Shown one piece after another: positions 24,818 to 35,260 of a stretch of DNA of 64,000 bases. This stretch comes from an uncultured Methylococcales bacterium. GTDB taxonomy: Bacteria; Pseudomonadota; Gammaproteobacteria; Methylococcales; Methylomonadaceae. The stretch's first letter is position 1. The number at the start of each line of letters is the position of its first letter. A program made the position numbers and the translations under genes. The notes beneath the pieces are model-generated. The model ran no database searches, had not been told where the DNA came from, and saw only the letters and a list, made by a program, of their open reading frames with translations. The stretch covers positions 1 through 64,000 of the forward strand of contig CAIUVX010000196.1 in assembly GCA_903902705.1 (NCBI GenBank). The letters run 5' to 3'.

Positions 24818-27800
24818 ATGAAAAACTTACTGTCTACGCTATTGCTTGGTTTTTTATTAATCATCAGTCCAAGTTATGGCGACGAAAAACCACTGATCGT
24901 TGGTAGTGAACAAGATTATCCACCGTTTGCCTTAGGTTTAACTGATGACACTGCCAGTGGTTTTACCGTCGAATTATGGCACAAAGTGGCAGAACAGAGT
25001 CATCTCAGCTCGATAGTTCGAGTAATGCCCTTTCATAAAGTGTTACAAGATTTTAAAGCAGGAAAAATAGACGTACTCATTAATTTAGCTCAATCAGATG
25101 AACGTCGGCAGTTTGTCGATTTCACCGTGCCTCATGTCATTATTCATGGAGCTATTTTCGTGTGCAACGATGAAAACAGCATTCACTCTGAAGCCGATTT
25201 AAACGATAAACGTATTATCGTTCTGAATGCCGATTTAGCTCATGATTATGCCGTCGCTAAGGGTTGGGAAAAACAACTGGTGCTAGTGGATACCTCTGAA
25301 GCAGGTTTTGAATTACTGGCTTCAGGTCAATACGACGCGCTGTTGTTGAGTAAATTATCAGGGCAGCAAACGCTACAAAAATTAGAGTTAACCCAGATTA
25401 TTAAAACGTTGCCTATTGAAGTAGGTTTTACCCAAAAATTTTCCTTTGCCGTGCATAAGGGGAATGCGGAATTATTGGCTAAAATTAACGAGGGTTTGGC
25501 ATTAACCAAGAGCAACGGCGTTTATGATGAACTGTATAACAAATGGTTTGGCGTTTATGAAGAAAAGGCATTGCTACCGTTACTGCTGATTTATCTCAAA
25601 CCCATTGCCATCGCTTTTCTGCTCATTATGGCTATTAGTTTTTATCAAAATAACCTTGAATACAAAAAATATGTACAGCGACTAAAAAACCATAAAGCCA
25701 GATTAGAAGCTGAAGCATTGGCAGATATTGCCGTGCGTAAAGGACTTCAAGTGGAGCTTCAAACGACACTAGCACGCATGAAAATGGCGATTACTGCGTT
25801 AAATGCAGGTATTTGGGTCTGGCGTTTCGACACCAACGAACTCATTTGGGATGATCGGATGCTCACACTTTACAATGTGTCAGAAAGTCTCCGAAAAACT
25901 CATTTTTACTACGATTTCTGGGTCTCCCGCCTTCATTGCGATGATAGAGAAAGAGCGATATCGTTAATCTTGGGCTGTGTTGCTGGCAGGAATTCATTTG
26001 ACACAGAATTTCGAGTGGTGCTTGATAATGGCGATATTCGCCATATTAATGCGGCGGCGGTACTGGAACGTGATGAAAATAACCAACCAGTACAAATGGT
26101 GGGGATCAATCTCGACATCACCGACCGTAAAGCCATCGAAACGCAAATTGTCGAACTCAACGCTTCTCTGGAAAAACAGGTGGAAATACGCACCTCAGAA
26201 CTCAACTTAGCATTGGAAGTCGCTAACACTGCCAATGCTGCCAAAACGGATTTTTTGGCGAATATGAGTCACGAAATTAGAACACCGATGAATGCCGTTA
26301 TCGGCTTGGCTTACCTAATACAAAAACAAGAGCTTAGCTTTGTTGTGCGCGACATGGTTAATAAAATTGACGACGCATCGCGTTCTCTACTGAATGTTAT
26401 TAATGAATGTCTGGATTTTTCAAAAATTGAGGCAAATCTTTTAGAAATAGAATACGTCCCTTTCCGTCTTTCCGATATGTTGGGCAATCTAGCCAGCATA
26501 ATGACTACTCTTGTTGGTGTAAAGCCCATTGAAGTCTGTATTGCGCCTGCGCCGAAAGGTGCGGATTATCTGTATGGCGACCCTATTCGCTTAGAGCAGG
26601 TATTGGTTAATCTGATTAGCAATGCTATCAAATTCACAGAAAAAGGCGAAGTCATTGTTAAAGTTCTCGTTATCGAGGTGGTAAATGATAAAATCTCTTT
26701 ACGTTTCTCAGTGCAGGATACAGGTTGTGGTATTTCGCCAGACAAGTACGAAAGCATTTTCCTACCTTTTACTCAAGCCGATAATTCAACCACTCGCATT
26801 TATGGTGGTACAGGATTGGGGCTTACCATTAGCCGCCGCTTGGTCGATTTAATGGATGGTGATTTACAAGTCAACAGCGAAGTTGGTGCGGGTTCTGACT
26901 TTTTCTTTGACTTGATACTAACCGCGAGCAACATAAGAAATCAGACACCGTCTCCCTTACCTGCCCAAAACATTCTGATTGTTGAAGATAATGCCGTAGC
27001 GCGTAGGCTACTTGAAGCCACTGTGATTAGCCTTGGCTGGAATGCTTATGTGCTGGACTCGGATGAAAAAGCATTACAGGTATTTACTGAAAAGGTGGGA
27101 GATTATTTTAACTGTTTGCTATTGGATTATGATATGCCTGACATCAATAGCACTCAGGTCATGACTCAGATTCAACAACAGTTTGGTAAAGAACGCTGCC
27201 TGATTATTCTCATGGTGAACAACAGTGATAGAGAGATTCTATTAACGCAATCTTCTGACAATAATCTTTTTGATGCTATTATCTCCAAACCAGTCACTGG
27301 TTTATCGTTAACTAATGCGATAGTGGAAGCCAAAATTAGACGCGGTGAATTAAAGCCTATCGTTAACCAGTCTCTGACTAATCAACAACTAACAGGATTA
27401 AATTTGCTGGTGGTTGATGACAGTGAGATTAATCGAGACGTTGCGCGGCAAATTCTTACGGGTGAAGGAGCGACTATCGAGGTTGCAGAGAATGGAATTG
27501 ATGCCCTTAATCAGCTGATGGCTAGACCAGACTACTTTCATGTCGTGCTGATGGACGTGCAGATGCCCGTTATGGATGGCTACACCGCGACTCAACAAAT
27601 TCGCTCTTTGCCTGAACTACAACACTTACCCATCATTGCACTGACGGCAGGCGCATTCAAAAGTCAGCGCATTGCTGCACTTGAAGCAGGAATGAATGAT
27701 TTTATTCCCAAGCCCTTTGAAGTCGATGAGTTAGTGGAATGCGTTAAACGACTCGCTCAACGTCCCGCCGTATTGGAATTATGCGGTGGTGGGTGTCCGC

Positions 27801-28456
27801 AGTTAGTGGAGTGCATAAAACGACTCGCTCAACGAGATACACCCGCAAAAGTTATTCCACAGACACTGCTACTCGCTAATGAGGCGATTCCCTTAATCGA
27901 TGTAGATAATGGGTTAAAAAAATGGCAGGACTTAAAGCTTTATAAAAAGAACTTACAACTATTTTTAGTGCAACAAGAGCAAACTCACGAAGTCCTTCAT
28001 AAAAAATTATTAAGTGACGATAAAACAGCGGCACTGGCAATCACCCATAAACTGTTGGGTGCAGCGGGTGCTTTGTCGCTAAAACGTATTGTTCACTTTG
28101 TCAGAGAACTTGATGAGACTATTCATGAACAGGGTAATATTGAGACAGCATTCCTCGGTTTTACCACCGTTTTGTCACAAACACTTGATGCAATCAACGT
28201 TTACCTGAACAGTGAAATACAGCAGCAAAGCACGCAAGCAACGGTTGAGGTTAGCAATATTTTGATTATCAAAGAACTGGAACGGCTGATTACCCTGCTG
28301 GACACTGATGATATCGATCTTATCGAATCTCAGCTTTCCATACTAGAGGGCATACTACCCAAAGCAGCATTTAACAAATTAATCACTGCTGTTGATAATT
28401 TCGATTTTCGCGGTGCAGAAACTATCGCCACTACCTTACTCACTGAATTTTTTTAA
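24818..28456 (+). CDS. Hybrid sensor histidine kinase with periplasmic substrate-binding (SBP3) sensor
   Basis: This membrane sensor kinase probably detects a small ligand through a bacterial solute-binding domain (residues about 25-240; signal peptide LLSTLLLGFLLIISPSYG). A membrane helix follows (about 255-277), then a PAS domain (about 320-440), HisKA with SHEIRTP (His 485), an ATPase domain (GGTGLGLTISRRL), a first receiver (ILIVEDNAV, LLLDYDMPD), a second receiver with Asp 913 (VLMDVQMPVMDG) and an Hpt domain with His 1077 (THKLLGAAGAL). ATG 24818 starts the signal peptide; a GTG at 24791 is possible. A small tandem duplication (LVECVKRLAQR / LVECIKRLAQR) lies between the second receiver and the Hpt domain. 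It heads the signalling array. Confidence 0.88.
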   Translation: MKNLLSTLLLGFLLIISPSYGDEKPLIVGSEQDYPPFALGLTDDTASGFTVELWHKVAEQSHLSSIVRVMPFHKVLQDFKAGKIDVLINLAQSDERRQFVDFTVPHVIIHGAIFVCNDENSIHSEADLNDKRIIVLNADLAHDYAVAKGWEKQLVLVDTSEAGFELLASGQYDALLLSKLSGQQTLQKLELTQIIKTLPIEVGFTQKFSFAVHKGNAELLAKINEGLALTKSNGVYDELYNKWFGVYEEKALLPLLLIYLKPIAIAFLLIMAISFYQNNLEYKKYVQRLKNHKARLEAEALADIAVRKGLQVELQTTLARMKMAITALNAGIWVWRFDTNELIWDDRMLTLYNVSESLRKTHFYYDFWVSRLHCDDRERAISLILGCVAGRNSFDTEFRVVLDNGDIRHINAAAVLERDENNQPVQMVGINLDITDRKAIETQIVELNASLEKQVEIRTSELNLALEVANTANAAKTDFLANMSHEIRTPMNAVIGLAYLIQKQELSFVVRDMVNKIDDASRSLLNVINECLDFSKIEANLLEIEYVPFRLSDMLGNLASIMTTLVGVKPIEVCIAPAPKGADYLYGDPIRLEQVLVNLISNAIKFTEKGEVIVKVLVIEVVNDKISLRFSVQDTGCGISPDKYESIFLPFTQADNSTTRIYGGTGLGLTISRRLVDLMDGDLQVNSEVGAGSDFFFDLILTASNIRNQTPSPLPAQNILIVEDNAVARRLLEATVISLGWNAYVLDSDEKALQVFTEKVGDYFNCLLLDYDMPDINSTQVMTQIQQQFGKERCLIILMVNNSDREILLTQSSDNNLFDAIISKPVTGLSLTNAIVEAKIRRGELKPIVNQSLTNQQLTGLNLLVVDDSEINRDVARQILTGEGATIEVAENGIDALNQLMARPDYFHVVLMDVQMPVMDGYTATQQIRSLPELQHLPIIALTAGAFKSQRIAALEAGMNDFIPKPFEVDELVECVKRLAQRPAVLELCGGGCPQLVECIKRLAQRDTPAKVIPQTLLLANEAIPLIDVDNGLKKWQDLKLYKKNLQLFLVQQEQTHEVLHKKLLSDDKTAALAITHKLLGAAGALSLKRIVHFVRELDETIHEQGNIETAFLGFTTVLSQTLDAINVYLNSEIQQQSTQATVEVSNILIIKELERLITLLDTDDIDLIESQLSILEGILPKAAFNKLITAVDNFDFRGAETIATTLLTEFF

Positions 28457-28475
28457 TCCTTCAAAGGTATAAACT

Positions 28476-29519
28476 ATGTCACACAACACCATACTGTGTG
28501 TTGATGATGAGCCTATTAATTTGGGTTTATTACGCAACATCTTACAAAAAGACTATAAATTACTGTTTGCCTGTTCGGGTATTGAAGCCTTGAAAGCGGC
28601 AATAAAACATAATCCTTCGTTGATTTTACTCGATGTAGAGATGCCTAATATGAATGGCTTTGAGCTTATTAGCATTCTTAAATCCGATTCAAGAACAGAA
28701 CATATCCCCATCATTTTTGTGACCTCCTACATTGAGGAAGAGTATGAAAAAACGGGCTTTGAGTTAGGCTGCGTTGACTATATCAACAAGCCTATTTCTC
28801 CAGGTATTGTCCTTGCTCGTGTACGGGCGCATTTGTCCTTAGTAAAAGTCACTCAACTTGAAGCCAGCTATCGAGATGCTATTTATATGCTGGGTGAAGC
28901 GGGGCATTATAACGATAGCGATACGGGCTTACACATCTGGCGAGTGGGGGCATACAGCCATTTGTTGGCAAAGGCTATCGGATGGAGTGAAGATCGGGCA
29001 GCGTTAATGGAAATAGCTGCCCCCATGCACGATACAGGAAAAATTGGCATACCCTGTATAATCCTACAAAAACCAGACCGACTCAACGCAGAAGAATCAC
29101 TCATCATGCAGCAACATTCGCGTATTGGTTATAACATTTTAAGTAAGAGTGACGCGCCCTTATTTCAACTAGCCGCAGAGATTGCACTCAATCATCATGA
29201 AAAATGGGATGGTAGTGGCTATCCTAATGGTCTTGCTGGAGAAGCGATACCAAAATCAGCCCGTATCGTTGCCATTGCCGATGTCTTTGACGCACTGTCT
29301 ATGGCTCGTCCTTATAAAGAGGCGTGGTCAACAGAGTCTATTTTGTTTTCAATACAAGAGGCGGCTGGAAGTCATTTCGACAAAAGATTGGTCGCTGTTT
29401 TTATGGCAATCATGCCGCAAATTCTGGAAATCAAGGCTGAATGGGATAACCGTTCAGTAGAGGACGGCTTTGCAGTGCATAACTACTCACAATGTGAGGA
29501 TATAGCTAACGCACAATAA
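28476..29519 (+). CDS. REC-HD-GYP response regulator 1 (c-di-GMP phosphodiesterase)
   Basis: A receiver domain (Asp 53 in LLDVEMPNMNG) is joined to an HD-GYP domain that in this family hydrolyses cyclic di-GMP. The catalytic HD is HDTGKIG (185-186) and the signature is HHEKWDGSGYP (GYP at 248-250). All key residues are present, so the enzyme should be active when phosphorylated, probably by the kinase 19 bases upstream. It is 347 residues. The last codons run into the first copy of the palindromic repeat. Confidence 0.92.
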   Translation: MSHNTILCVDDEPINLGLLRNILQKDYKLLFACSGIEALKAAIKHNPSLILLDVEMPNMNGFELISILKSDSRTEHIPIIFVTSYIEEEYEKTGFELGCVDYINKPISPGIVLARVRAHLSLVKVTQLEASYRDAIYMLGEAGHYNDSDTGLHIWRVGAYSHLLAKAIGWSEDRAALMEIAAPMHDTGKIGIPCIILQKPDRLNAEESLIMQQHSRIGYNILSKSDAPLFQLAAEIALNHHEKWDGSGYPNGLAGEAIPKSARIVAIADVFDALSMARPYKEAWSTESILFSIQEAAGSHFDKRLVAVFMAIMPQILEIKAEWDNRSVEDGFAVHNYSQCEDIANAQ

Positions 29520-29527
29520 AATGATAA

Positions 29528-29584
29528 CGTTCGTGGTGAGCTTGTCGAACCACATTCACACTTCGACAGGCTCAGTGCGAACGG
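29528..29584. repeat. Palindromic repeat R1 of the signalling array
   Basis: CGTTCG, TGAGC and GTCGAA on the left pair with TTCGAC, GCTCA and CGAACG on the right, around a CCACATTCA centre. GCACAATAAAATGAT precedes it. Copies R2 (30704-30766) and R3 (36287-36361, inverted) share the same blocks. Confidence 0.75.
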
Positions 29585-29676
29585 TTTTGTAATCATTTTA
29601 TTAGCAGTTAGCTCTAGTGTATTAAATCCGTGATTTTTGCTTTTAACTCTATAAAGGAACATAAAAGGAACAAACG

Positions 29677-30687
29677 ATGCAAAAAGAGACCATTCTGTGT
29701 GTTGATGATGATCCTATTCAGCTGGGTTTGTTACGCAACACCTTACAAAACGACTACACATTAGTGTTTGCACATACTGGTGCTGAGGCAGTGGCAGCGG
29801 CACTAAAACATAAGCCTGCGTTAATTTTACTCGATGTACAGATGCCTGATATGAACGGCTTTGAAGTTAGCCACAAACTTAGAATCAATCTAAAAACAGC
29901 GCATATTCCCATTATTTTTGTGACATCCTTAGTTGATGAAATGTATGAGAACAGAGGCTTTGATTTAGGATGCGTTGACTATATTACCAAGCCTATTTTC
30001 CCGCGTATTCTCCTCGCTCGTGTGCGAACGCATTTATCTTTATCGCAGGCTTCTCGACTGGAGGCAAGTTATCGAGAGACCATTTGTATGCTGAATATCA
30101 TTGGAACTTACCATGAAAACAACATGGGTAAACACATTTGGCGAGTGGCGGCATACAGCCATTTATTGGCACAGACGATTGGATGGGACGAAAATCAGGC
30201 AACCTTGATGGAAATGGCAGCTACGATGCACGACATAGGGAAGATAGGCGTATCCGATATAATTATACAAAAGCCAGATAAATTGACCGACGAAGAATGG
30301 GTTATCATGAAACAACATTCGCGTATTGGTTATGATATTTTAAGTAAGATTAGCACACCCCTATTTCAACTAGCCGCAGAAATTGCACTCAATCATCATG
30401 AAAGATGGGATGGATGGGGCTATCCTGATGGTCTTGTTGGCGAAGAGATACCCGAATCAGCCCGCATCGTTGCCATTGCCGATGTCTTTGACACGCTGTC
30501 TATGCCCCTGTCTTATAAAAAAGCGTGGCCGATGGAGTCTATTTTGTTGACAATACAAGAGTCGGCTGGAAGTCAGTTCGACAAAAAACTGGTCACTGCT
30601 TTCATGGATATTCTGCCGCAAATTCTGGAACTCAAAACTAAATGTGATAGTCACCCACTACCTGAAATTTTTATGCCCTATCGCTAA
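29677..30687 (+). CDS. REC-HD-GYP response regulator 2 (c-di-GMP phosphodiesterase)
   Basis: This is a close paralogue of the preceding regulator. The receiver Asp is residue 53 (LLDVQMPDMNG). The HD-GYP domain has HDIGKIGV and HHERWDGWGYP, so the catalytic residues are intact. It is 336 residues. Repeats R1 and R2 flank it in direct orientation, which suggests that it arose by duplication of a module. AAAGGAAC precedes the ATG. Confidence 0.92.
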   Translation: MQKETILCVDDDPIQLGLLRNTLQNDYTLVFAHTGAEAVAAALKHKPALILLDVQMPDMNGFEVSHKLRINLKTAHIPIIFVTSLVDEMYENRGFDLGCVDYITKPIFPRILLARVRTHLSLSQASRLEASYRETICMLNIIGTYHENNMGKHIWRVAAYSHLLAQTIGWDENQATLMEMAATMHDIGKIGVSDIIIQKPDKLTDEEWVIMKQHSRIGYDILSKISTPLFQLAAEIALNHHERWDGWGYPDGLVGEEIPESARIVAIADVFDTLSMPLSYKKAWPMESILLTIQESAGSQFDKKLVTAFMDILPQILELKTKCDSHPLPEIFMPYR

Positions 30688-30703
30688 AGCACAATAAAAT
30701 GAT

Positions 30704-30766
30704 ACAGCTGTGAGCTGGTCGAACAGTCGAACCACATTCACGCTTCGACAGGCTCAGCGCGAACGG
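30704..30766. repeat. Palindromic repeat R2 of the signalling array
   Basis: Same blocks as R1, with an extra GAACAGTC insertion; CTAAAGCACAATAAAATGAT lies upstream. The inverted copy R3 contains both the palindrome and this flank. Confidence 0.75.
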
Positions 30767-30788
30767 TTTTGTAATCACAAATACTGCC

Positions 30789-30836
30789 CCAGCTATAACT
30801 ATGGGCAGTGAGCCAGCTATAACTGTGGGCAGTGAG
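30789..30836 (+). repeat. 24-base tandem repeat upstream of the CHASE kinase
   Basis: Two 24-base units (starting CCAGCTATAACT, ending GGGCAGTGAG) with one difference, followed by a partial third unit. It lies 60 bases before the kinase start, in the likely promoter or leader. Confidence 0.75.
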
Positions 30837-30897
30837 CCATCTATGCTGTAATAACGATAATTTTGCTTACTTTAATTTACTTAATGGATTCTATTTT

Positions 30898-33800
30898 ATG
30901 CCTCAATGCCTCAAAGCACTTTTTGTAAACCGTCCGCTGAAAATCGCGGTGGCGTTATTGATGGTGGGAGTGCTAATTGCCTATTTAGCCGCACAGCAAC
31001 AACGCATAAATAACCAAGTGCTGTTACAGGAATTATTTGAAGAGCAGGCAAAAATAGTGGTTGATTCTATTATTGCCCATATCAACACCTATAACCACGC
31101 ACTACTGGGTATACGCGGACTGGTTGTGGCGCATGGCGATGACAGTATTACCCGCAAAGCGTTTCAAACCTATGTCATGTCACGAAATTTAGATATGGAA
31201 TATAGCGGTGCGCGGGGTTTTGGATTTATTAGAAAAGTGGCGCGGGCAGATGAGGAAAATTTTCTGACTAAAGCGCGTAAAGATGGTATGCCCGATTTTG
31301 CTATTAAGGATTTCTCCCCTCATGAGGGTGATCACTATATTATTCAGTACGTTGAACCCATTAATCGTAATCGAGCGGCTCTCGGCTTAGATATTGGCTC
31401 TGAAGAAATGCGGCGCACTGCGGCGATACAGGCAATGCGAGACGGTACGACAACCATAACCGCGCCTATTACTCTGATTCAAGCCTCTGGATTATCATTG
31501 CGGTCATTTTTGATACTGTTGCCTGTGTATCATTTAACGATGCCGCTTGATACCGCAGAGCTGCGCGAAGCCGCGACCTTTGGTTGGACGTATGCCCCGA
31601 TTGTGATTGATGATGTGCTACACAGCGACATTGCTAATGAGCAAATTGCTTTTCAAGTCGCCGACGTGACTCTTGATAAACAGACAAAGTTATTTTACTC
31701 AAGTGCCATATTTTGGGAAACGGCTAACGCGAAGAATAGCACTGAAATTACTCGCGTTATCTTTGGGCGGCAGTGGCAGTTTAACTTACGCCCCCTGCCA
31801 CAATTCTATCAATATTACCCGCAATTATCGCCACTGTGGATAGCCAGTTTTATTAGCTTTTTCGCGTTTATTTTATCGGTGTTCGTTTACTTGTATTTGA
31901 CTTATCACCAGCGTAAAGCGAAGGATTTAATCGAACAAGTGCGACTCGCGGCAATTGTTGAAAGTGCCAATGATGCCATTATCAGCTTTGATTTGGAGGG
32001 GGTTGTTACCAGTTGGAACAATGCCGCCGACAGGCTGTTTGATTACTCGCCTACGGAAGCCATCGGAAAAAAAGTCTATGACTTGATTACTCCCGATGAA
32101 TTTCTCCCAGAAATCGAGCCTTTTTTGCGCACAATGAGGCGCGGAGAGTTTGTTGGTCGTAGCAATACGATTCGCAAAACGCGTGCGGGGAAAATGATTG
32201 ATGTCGCGGTGTCGTACTCACTGATTTACGACAACAAGGGTACTATCATCGGTGTAGCAAATACCCTCGTCGATATTACCGAGCAAAAACGCAGTGAAGA
32301 TCTGTTTCGATTAACCATCGAAGCCATTCCCGATGCCATCATCACGGTCAACCATGAAAACATCATAACCTTGTTGAATCAAAAGGCAGTTGACTTATTT
32401 GGTTATAAAAGGTCGGAATTGTTAGGTCAAAACATCAGTTTTTTGATGCCAAATCACTATCGACAACAGTATTTCATAGCAGATCAGCATTATGACACAC
32501 CCTTAAAGAATCTCTCGTTCTGGTCTGGTGAACAAAACTTGTCTGTATTGCATAAGGATGGTACTGAAGTCCCCATCGAAATTCAGTTAAGTCCGATTCA
32601 GACCGCCACCGAACAGTTCACGTTAACAACCATTATCGATATTAGAACTCGCAAAAACCTTGAAACAGAGGTTCAAACCACACTGGCACGGATGAAAATG
32701 GCGATTACTGCCTTGAATGTGGGTATTTGGGTGTGGCGTTTGGCTGACAATACTCTCTTGTGGGATGAACAAATGTTCACGCTGTATGATGCCCCTGAAA
32801 GTCTGAAAAAAACCGAGTTATACTACGACTTCTGGTCATCCCGCCTTCATGCTGACGATAGAGAACAGACTGAGTCTTTAATCATGAATGCTGTTGAGGG
32901 TAAAAAATCATACAATACAGAATTCCGCATTGTGCTTGATAATGGTAAAATTCGCCATATTCACGCAGCGGCAATACTTGAACGGGATACAGCAGGCACA
33001 CCAATACAAATGGTGGGGATCAATCAAGACATCACTATTATCAAAACCGTCGCTCAAAAAATTAAGCAACTCGATGAACGACGCACTACTGAGTTACAAA
33101 CACTCAACGCCTCATTAGAACAACAGGTAATCACTCGTACCACTGAACTAAGCTTAGCAATGGACATCGCTAAACAGGCTAATACGGCTAAAACGAATTT
33201 TTTGGCTAATATGACTCATGAGATAAGAACCCCGATGAATGCCATTATCGGCTTGGCTTATTTGTTACAAAAGGAGTCGCTTAGCCCCGATGTGCGTGAC
33301 ATGGTTAAGAAAATTGATGGTGCTGGGCGTTCTCTGCTCGGTATCATTAATGAATGTCTGGATTTTTCAAAAATTGAGGCAAATCTTTTAGAAATAGAAA
33401 CAGTGACTTTTTGCTTGCCTGAGTTGTTAAATAATGTGGCTAATATAATGACCACGCTGGTTGCTAAAAAACCTATTAATGCACAAATTTTACCTCTGCC
33501 AAAAGATCTTGATTATGTGATCGGAGACCCAGTTCGCTTGGAGCAGGTGTTGCTTAATCTGATTAGCAACGCCGTCAAGTTTACCGAAAAAGGCGAAATA
33601 ATCGTTGAAGTTCGCGTTATCGACTCGGTATCAACAGGCGATCACATTTATCTTCACTTCTCAGTGCGAGACACAGGTATCGGTATTGCACTAGACAAAC
33701 AGGAGAGCATTTTTCATCCGTTCATTCAAGCTGATAATTCAACCAATCGCCTTTATGGTGGCACGGGATTGGGGCTGAGTATCTGTCGTAACTTAGTGCA

Positions 33801-35142
33801 ACTAATGGGCGGAACATTACAACTCAAGAGTGAAATTGGCGTGGGCAGTGAGTTTTCCTTTGAATTAATACTGGCAGTGATGAGCAAGTCTAACGACAAT
33901 TCACCGTCTATTTCGTTTAATCAGAGCGCGTTGATTGTTGGCAATGATGCTCCCACGAGTAGGATTTCTCAATCAATACTGCAAGATCTTGGCTGGAGTT
34001 CCACAGCGGTGGACTCTGTTGAAAACGCATTACTGGCGATGACTAAAGAAAAGGATCATTTTGACTTTCTACTGTTGGATTGGCAGCTACTTGAAGGTGA
34101 TAGTATTAAGTTAGTGACTAACATTCAAGAGCAGTTATGTAAGGAACACAGCTCAATTATTATCATGAGTCCTAATTATGATGAGGGTCATAGCCTATTA
34201 AAGCAGTTTAGTCGGCTTACTGGTGGCGTTGTTTCCAAACCTGTGACCCATTTATCGTTGTTTAATGCGATATTGGAAACCAAGAAAAAGCGAGGTGAAC
34301 GAGATAAACAGCTCTTGAATGGCGAACGGCTAGCGGGATTAAATTTGCTGGTAGTTGATGACAGTGAGATTAATCGAAACGTTGCCTATCAAATTCTCAC
34401 TGGCGAAAAAGCTAACGTTGAATGTACAGAGAATGGTCGTGATGCGATTGCATTGCTTATAGCAAAACCAAGCTACTTTCATGCGGTACTGATGGACGTA
34501 CAGATGCCTATTATGGACGGCTACGCGGCTACTCGAAAAATCCGTACTCTACCTGAGCTAAATGGCTTACCTATTATTGCACTGACGGCTGGGGCATTCA
34601 AAACGTATCGCACGGCGGCACTTGAAGCAGGAATGGATGATTTTATTGCCAAGCCCTTTGACGTGGATGAGCTAGTCGCCTGTGTTGAACGCCACGTTTG
34701 CCATAGTATTCAAAGCAAACAAGACCACATCCTGCCAACTTTACAGAGTCCCACGATAGCAATTGATACTATACCCTTGATTGACATAGAACAGGGTTTA
34801 AAAAAATGGCGGGATGTTACACTTTACAAAGAATTTTTACGCCTATTTTTGCAACAACATGAGCAAGATGCCGAATGTTTTCATGATAAACTACTCGACG
34901 GTAATCCTGTAGCGGCAAAGGCGATTACCCATAAATTGTTGAGTGCGGCGGGTGCGCTGTCGCTGAAACGCATCACCCATCTGGTCAAAGAGATTGAAGA
35001 TGCTTTTAGTAATGAAGGGGATGTCAACACCTTAAGTAGTCGCTTCGCAGCCCTGTTATCGGAAACAATTGATGCTATCAATGTTTACCTTGATGCTGAA
35101 ACAGCGATGGAAACCAAGCAAACAAAAATTGAGAATGACTGA
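30898..35142 (+). CDS. Hybrid sensor histidine kinase with CHASE sensor and PAS domains
   Basis: This membrane kinase has a periplasmic CHASE domain (about residues 45-270, between helices at 13-33 and 311-338). Two classic PAS domains follow (IVESANDAIISF; IEAIPDAIITV), then a third PAS-like segment closely similar to that of the upstream kinase, HisKA (His 774 in THEIRTP), an ATPase domain (GGTGLGLSICRNL), a receiver that lacks the acidic pair (LIVGNDAP), a second receiver with Asp 1200 (LMDVQMPIMDG) and Hpt with His 1345. ATG 30898 is preferred over GTG 30832, which would translate the tandem repeat. The C-terminal half is a paralogue of the first kinase. Length is about 1414 residues. Confidence 0.88.
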   Translation: MPQCLKALFVNRPLKIAVALLMVGVLIAYLAAQQQRINNQVLLQELFEEQAKIVVDSIIAHINTYNHALLGIRGLVVAHGDDSITRKAFQTYVMSRNLDMEYSGARGFGFIRKVARADEENFLTKARKDGMPDFAIKDFSPHEGDHYIIQYVEPINRNRAALGLDIGSEEMRRTAAIQAMRDGTTTITAPITLIQASGLSLRSFLILLPVYHLTMPLDTAELREAATFGWTYAPIVIDDVLHSDIANEQIAFQVADVTLDKQTKLFYSSAIFWETANAKNSTEITRVIFGRQWQFNLRPLPQFYQYYPQLSPLWIASFISFFAFILSVFVYLYLTYHQRKAKDLIEQVRLAAIVESANDAIISFDLEGVVTSWNNAADRLFDYSPTEAIGKKVYDLITPDEFLPEIEPFLRTMRRGEFVGRSNTIRKTRAGKMIDVAVSYSLIYDNKGTIIGVANTLVDITEQKRSEDLFRLTIEAIPDAIITVNHENIITLLNQKAVDLFGYKRSELLGQNISFLMPNHYRQQYFIADQHYDTPLKNLSFWSGEQNLSVLHKDGTEVPIEIQLSPIQTATEQFTLTTIIDIRTRKNLETEVQTTLARMKMAITALNVGIWVWRLADNTLLWDEQMFTLYDAPESLKKTELYYDFWSSRLHADDREQTESLIMNAVEGKKSYNTEFRIVLDNGKIRHIHAAAILERDTAGTPIQMVGINQDITIIKTVAQKIKQLDERRTTELQTLNASLEQQVITRTTELSLAMDIAKQANTAKTNFLANMTHEIRTPMNAIIGLAYLLQKESLSPDVRDMVKKIDGAGRSLLGIINECLDFSKIEANLLEIETVTFCLPELLNNVANIMTTLVAKKPINAQILPLPKDLDYVIGDPVRLEQVLLNLISNAVKFTEKGEIIVEVRVIDSVSTGDHIYLHFSVRDTGIGIALDKQESIFHPFIQADNSTNRLYGGTGLGLSICRNLVQLMGGTLQLKSEIGVGSEFSFELILAVMSKSNDNSPSISFNQSALIVGNDAPTSRISQSILQDLGWSSTAVDSVENALLAMTKEKDHFDFLLLDWQLLEGDSIKLVTNIQEQLCKEHSSIIIMSPNYDEGHSLLKQFSRLTGGVVSKPVTHLSLFNAILETKKKRGERDKQLLNGERLAGLNLLVVDDSEINRNVAYQILTGEKANVECTENGRDAIALLIAKPSYFHAVLMDVQMPIMDGYAATRKIRTLPELNGLPIIALTAGAFKTYRTAALEAGMDDFIAKPFDVDELVACVERHVCHSIQSKQDHILPTLQSPTIAIDTIPLIDIEQGLKKWRDVTLYKEFLRLFLQQHEQDAECFHDKLLDGNPVAAKAITHKLLSAAGALSLKRITHLVKEIEDAFSNEGDVNTLSSRFAALLSETIDAINVYLDAETAMETKQTKIEND

Positions 35143-35260
35143 AATAAGTATGTATGTATTAATCGGTAATGGGTTAAATCTTTGGTAAAGTTAGAGCTAA
35201 CTCACGATTTTATAACCCCCAGTCTTCTAGCTATCGAACCAATTACTCAAAGAATAAAAT

